A DNA stretch of 7,054 nucleotides from Elusimicrobia bacterium RIFCSPLOWO2_01_FULL_59_12 (GTDB lineage: Bacteria; Elusimicrobiota; Elusimicrobia; 2-01-FULL-59-12): contig MGUR01000053.1 in the NCBI GenBank assembly GCA_001800075.1, positions 63,513-70,566 on the forward strand. Reading direction: 5' to 3'. Under the pieces are notes generated by a model. It had not been told where the DNA came from. It ran no database searches and saw only the letters and a list, made by a program, of their open reading frames with translations. Made by a program: the position numbers and the translations under genes. Shown here piece after piece: positions 6,486-7,054 of the stretch (positions within the stretch are counted from its first letter, which is position 1; every line of letters begins with the position of its first letter).

Positions 6486-6498
6486 GTGGGTTAATTTG
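6486..6498. repeat. Left copy of a 13-bp direct repeat flanking the palindromic element
   Basis: GTGGGTTAATTTG occurs here and again at 6582-6594. The copies bracket the palindromic element; 9 nt (AGAGAAGAA) separate this copy from the element's outer arm. Confidence 0.85.
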
Positions 6499-6507
6499 AG
6501 AGAAGAA

Positions 6508-6581
6508 GCCTCACCCCCACGGTCGCCAGACATCTGGCGACCGGGACCCTCTCCCGGCGGGAGAGAGGTCGGGGGTGAGGC
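6508..6581. repeat. Palindromic intergenic repeat (GCCTCACCCCC type), cloverleaf-capable
   Basis: This 74-bp element lies between cpaB and the secretin. The outer arms GCCTCACCCCC (6508-6518) and GGGGGTGAGGC (6571-6581) are perfect 11-bp inverted repeats. They enclose two hairpins. One has an 11-bp stem, CGGTCGCCAGA/TCTGGCGACCG (6520-6530 with 6533-6543). The other has GACC-CTCTCCC pairing with GGGAGAG-A-GGTC (6545-6555 with 6559-6570, one bulged A). The CCTCACCCC...CTCTCCC...GGGAGAG...GGGGTGAGG layout resembles a widespread class of bacterial intergenic repeats. There is no T-run on either side, so it is not a standard terminator. Confidence 0.8.
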
Positions 6582-6594
6582 GTGGGTTAATTTG
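6582..6594. repeat. Right copy of a 13-bp direct repeat, overlapping the end of cpaB
   Basis: GTGGGTTAATTTG directly abuts the outer arm of the palindrome (ends 6581) and contains the cpaB stop codon (TAA, 6589-6587). The exact match to 6486-6498 suggests a target-site duplication or a duplicated end of cpaB. Confidence 0.85.
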
Positions 6595-7054
6595 CTTTAG
6601 AAGGTCGAGCGGGGGTAGGCGGAGCGGGCATTCCCAGGAGGTTGCCGGGGGTGACGCCGGTGATCGGCCTGATTTCGTTTTCCCCATGCGGGCGCACGAC
6701 CACGGAGATCTCGCCCTGGGATTCGACCTGCGCCAGGGCCAGGCTTTGCGCTTCGACCGGATCCAGGGCCAGGGTGATCACCAGGCCTTCCGACCCTTCT
6801 TTTTTGCCGGTCACGTCCTGGTTGGATTGCTTCAGCTCGCGGCCGACCCCCACCACCAGGATGTTCTGGAGGATGGTGTAGGTGACTTTGCTGCTGGCGT
6901 TGGAATCGGATTTCCGGAGCGTGAAAGTGGCCATCACGTCGATATGGTCGCCGGGCAGGATCAGGTTGGCGACGTCCAAATTCCCCAGGCGCAGCAAATA
7001 ACCGCGCTTTCCCGGCGGGATCAGGGGCGCCACGCCGGTGTCCTTGATCGAAGG
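6587..7054 (-). CDS. cpaB: CpaB/RcpC-like pilus assembly protein, C-terminal 155 residues (5' end outside the window)
   Basis: The frame is open to the right edge, so this is a partial gene; GTG 7033 is only an internal codon. The visible part starts inside the SAF/RcpC region: VAPLIPPGKRGYLLRL (8-23), then NLILPGDHIDVMATF (30-44), then TYTILQNILVVGVGR (58-72). A variable loop with GKKEGSEG follows, then VITLALDPVEAQSLALAQ (92-109), ISVVVRP (116-122) and a Pro-rich tail. The pattern 'IPPG+R..., PGD.+DV, T.LQN..V..VG, VTL.V.P.EA..L.LA...G' identifies CpaB/RcpC. These are membrane-anchored periplasmic proteins that work with the secretin; the N-terminal signal or anchor is outside the window. 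The TAA stop lies within the right copy of a 13-bp direct repeat, and a palindromic element begins just past it. Its place as first gene before the secretin fits standard Tad operon order. Confidence 0.9.
   Translation of the reverse strand, partial: PSIKDTGVAPLIPPGKRGYLLRLGNLDVANLILPGDHIDVMATFTLRKSDSNASSKVTYTILQNILVVGVGRELKQSNQDVTGKKEGSEGLVITLALDPVEAQSLALAQVESQGEISVVVRPHGENEIRPITGVTPGNLLGMPAPPTPARPSKAN

Noticed and set aside
6508..6581. Rho-independent terminator after cpaB
   Set aside because: The stems are strong but no T-run follows on either strand, and the layout is that of a dispersed palindromic repeat.
6434..6586. Sigma-70 promoter for the secretin
   Set aside because: Candidate boxes such as GATAAA near 6445 and GTAACA upstream are weak; I could not defend a specific promoter.
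6587..7033. GTG at 7033 as the true cpaB start
   Set aside because: The frame stays open to the right edge and the family motif continues across this GTG (…DTGVAPLIPPG…); the protein would lack its N-terminal anchor.
1..7054. CRISPR array, RNA genes, phage or defence genes
   Set aside because: No regularly spaced direct repeats, tRNA or rRNA-like sequence or recognisable defence domains were seen; all protein genes fit pilus assembly or sensing.

Overview
The window is a minus-strand gene cluster for a Tad/Flp-type (type IVc) pilus or a related secretion apparatus. In transcription order, from high to low coordinates, it reads: cpaB (3' part only, running off the right edge), a short cpaC-like secretin, a single 723-codon gene that joins a CpaE/TadZ-type MinD/ParA domain to a complete CpaF/TadA motor ATPase, tadB, tadC, an exported TPR protein in the tadD position, and the first 120 codons of a membrane-anchored sensor protein running off the left edge. 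The order matches classical Tad loci. No pilin, prepilin peptidase or TadE/F pseudopilin lies in the window.

The secretin and the Sec-type signal sequences point to a diderm (Gram-negative-type) bacterium. The DNA is fairly GC-rich, and both sizeable gaps between genes hold palindromic repeats of the kinds scattered through many proteobacterial and candidate-phylum genomes. I cannot name the lineage from the sequence.

From the fusion gene to the sensor the genes are tightly packed: 4-nt ATGA overlaps at fusion/tadB and TPR gene/sensor, and gaps of 2 nt (tadB/tadC) and 8 nt (tadC/TPR gene). This suggests one translationally coupled operon. The two larger gaps, 6434-6586 (cpaB/secretin) and 5539-5617 (secretin/fusion), are largely filled by multi-hairpin palindromes. 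The first palindrome is bracketed by a 13-bp direct repeat. No stretch of 300 bases or more lacks a gene.

In the inferred machine, the secretin forms the outer-membrane pore and CpaB is its periplasmic partner. The CpaF half of the fusion is the cytoplasmic hexameric motor, and the CpaE half is probably the localisation factor. TadB and TadC are the inner-membrane platform, and the TPR protein is a periplasmic assembly factor. The most unusual points are the covalent CpaE-CpaF fusion with a palindrome-rich linker, the N-terminally minimal secretin, the repeat insertions confined to the two gaps, and a sensor gene translationally coupled to the pilus genes.
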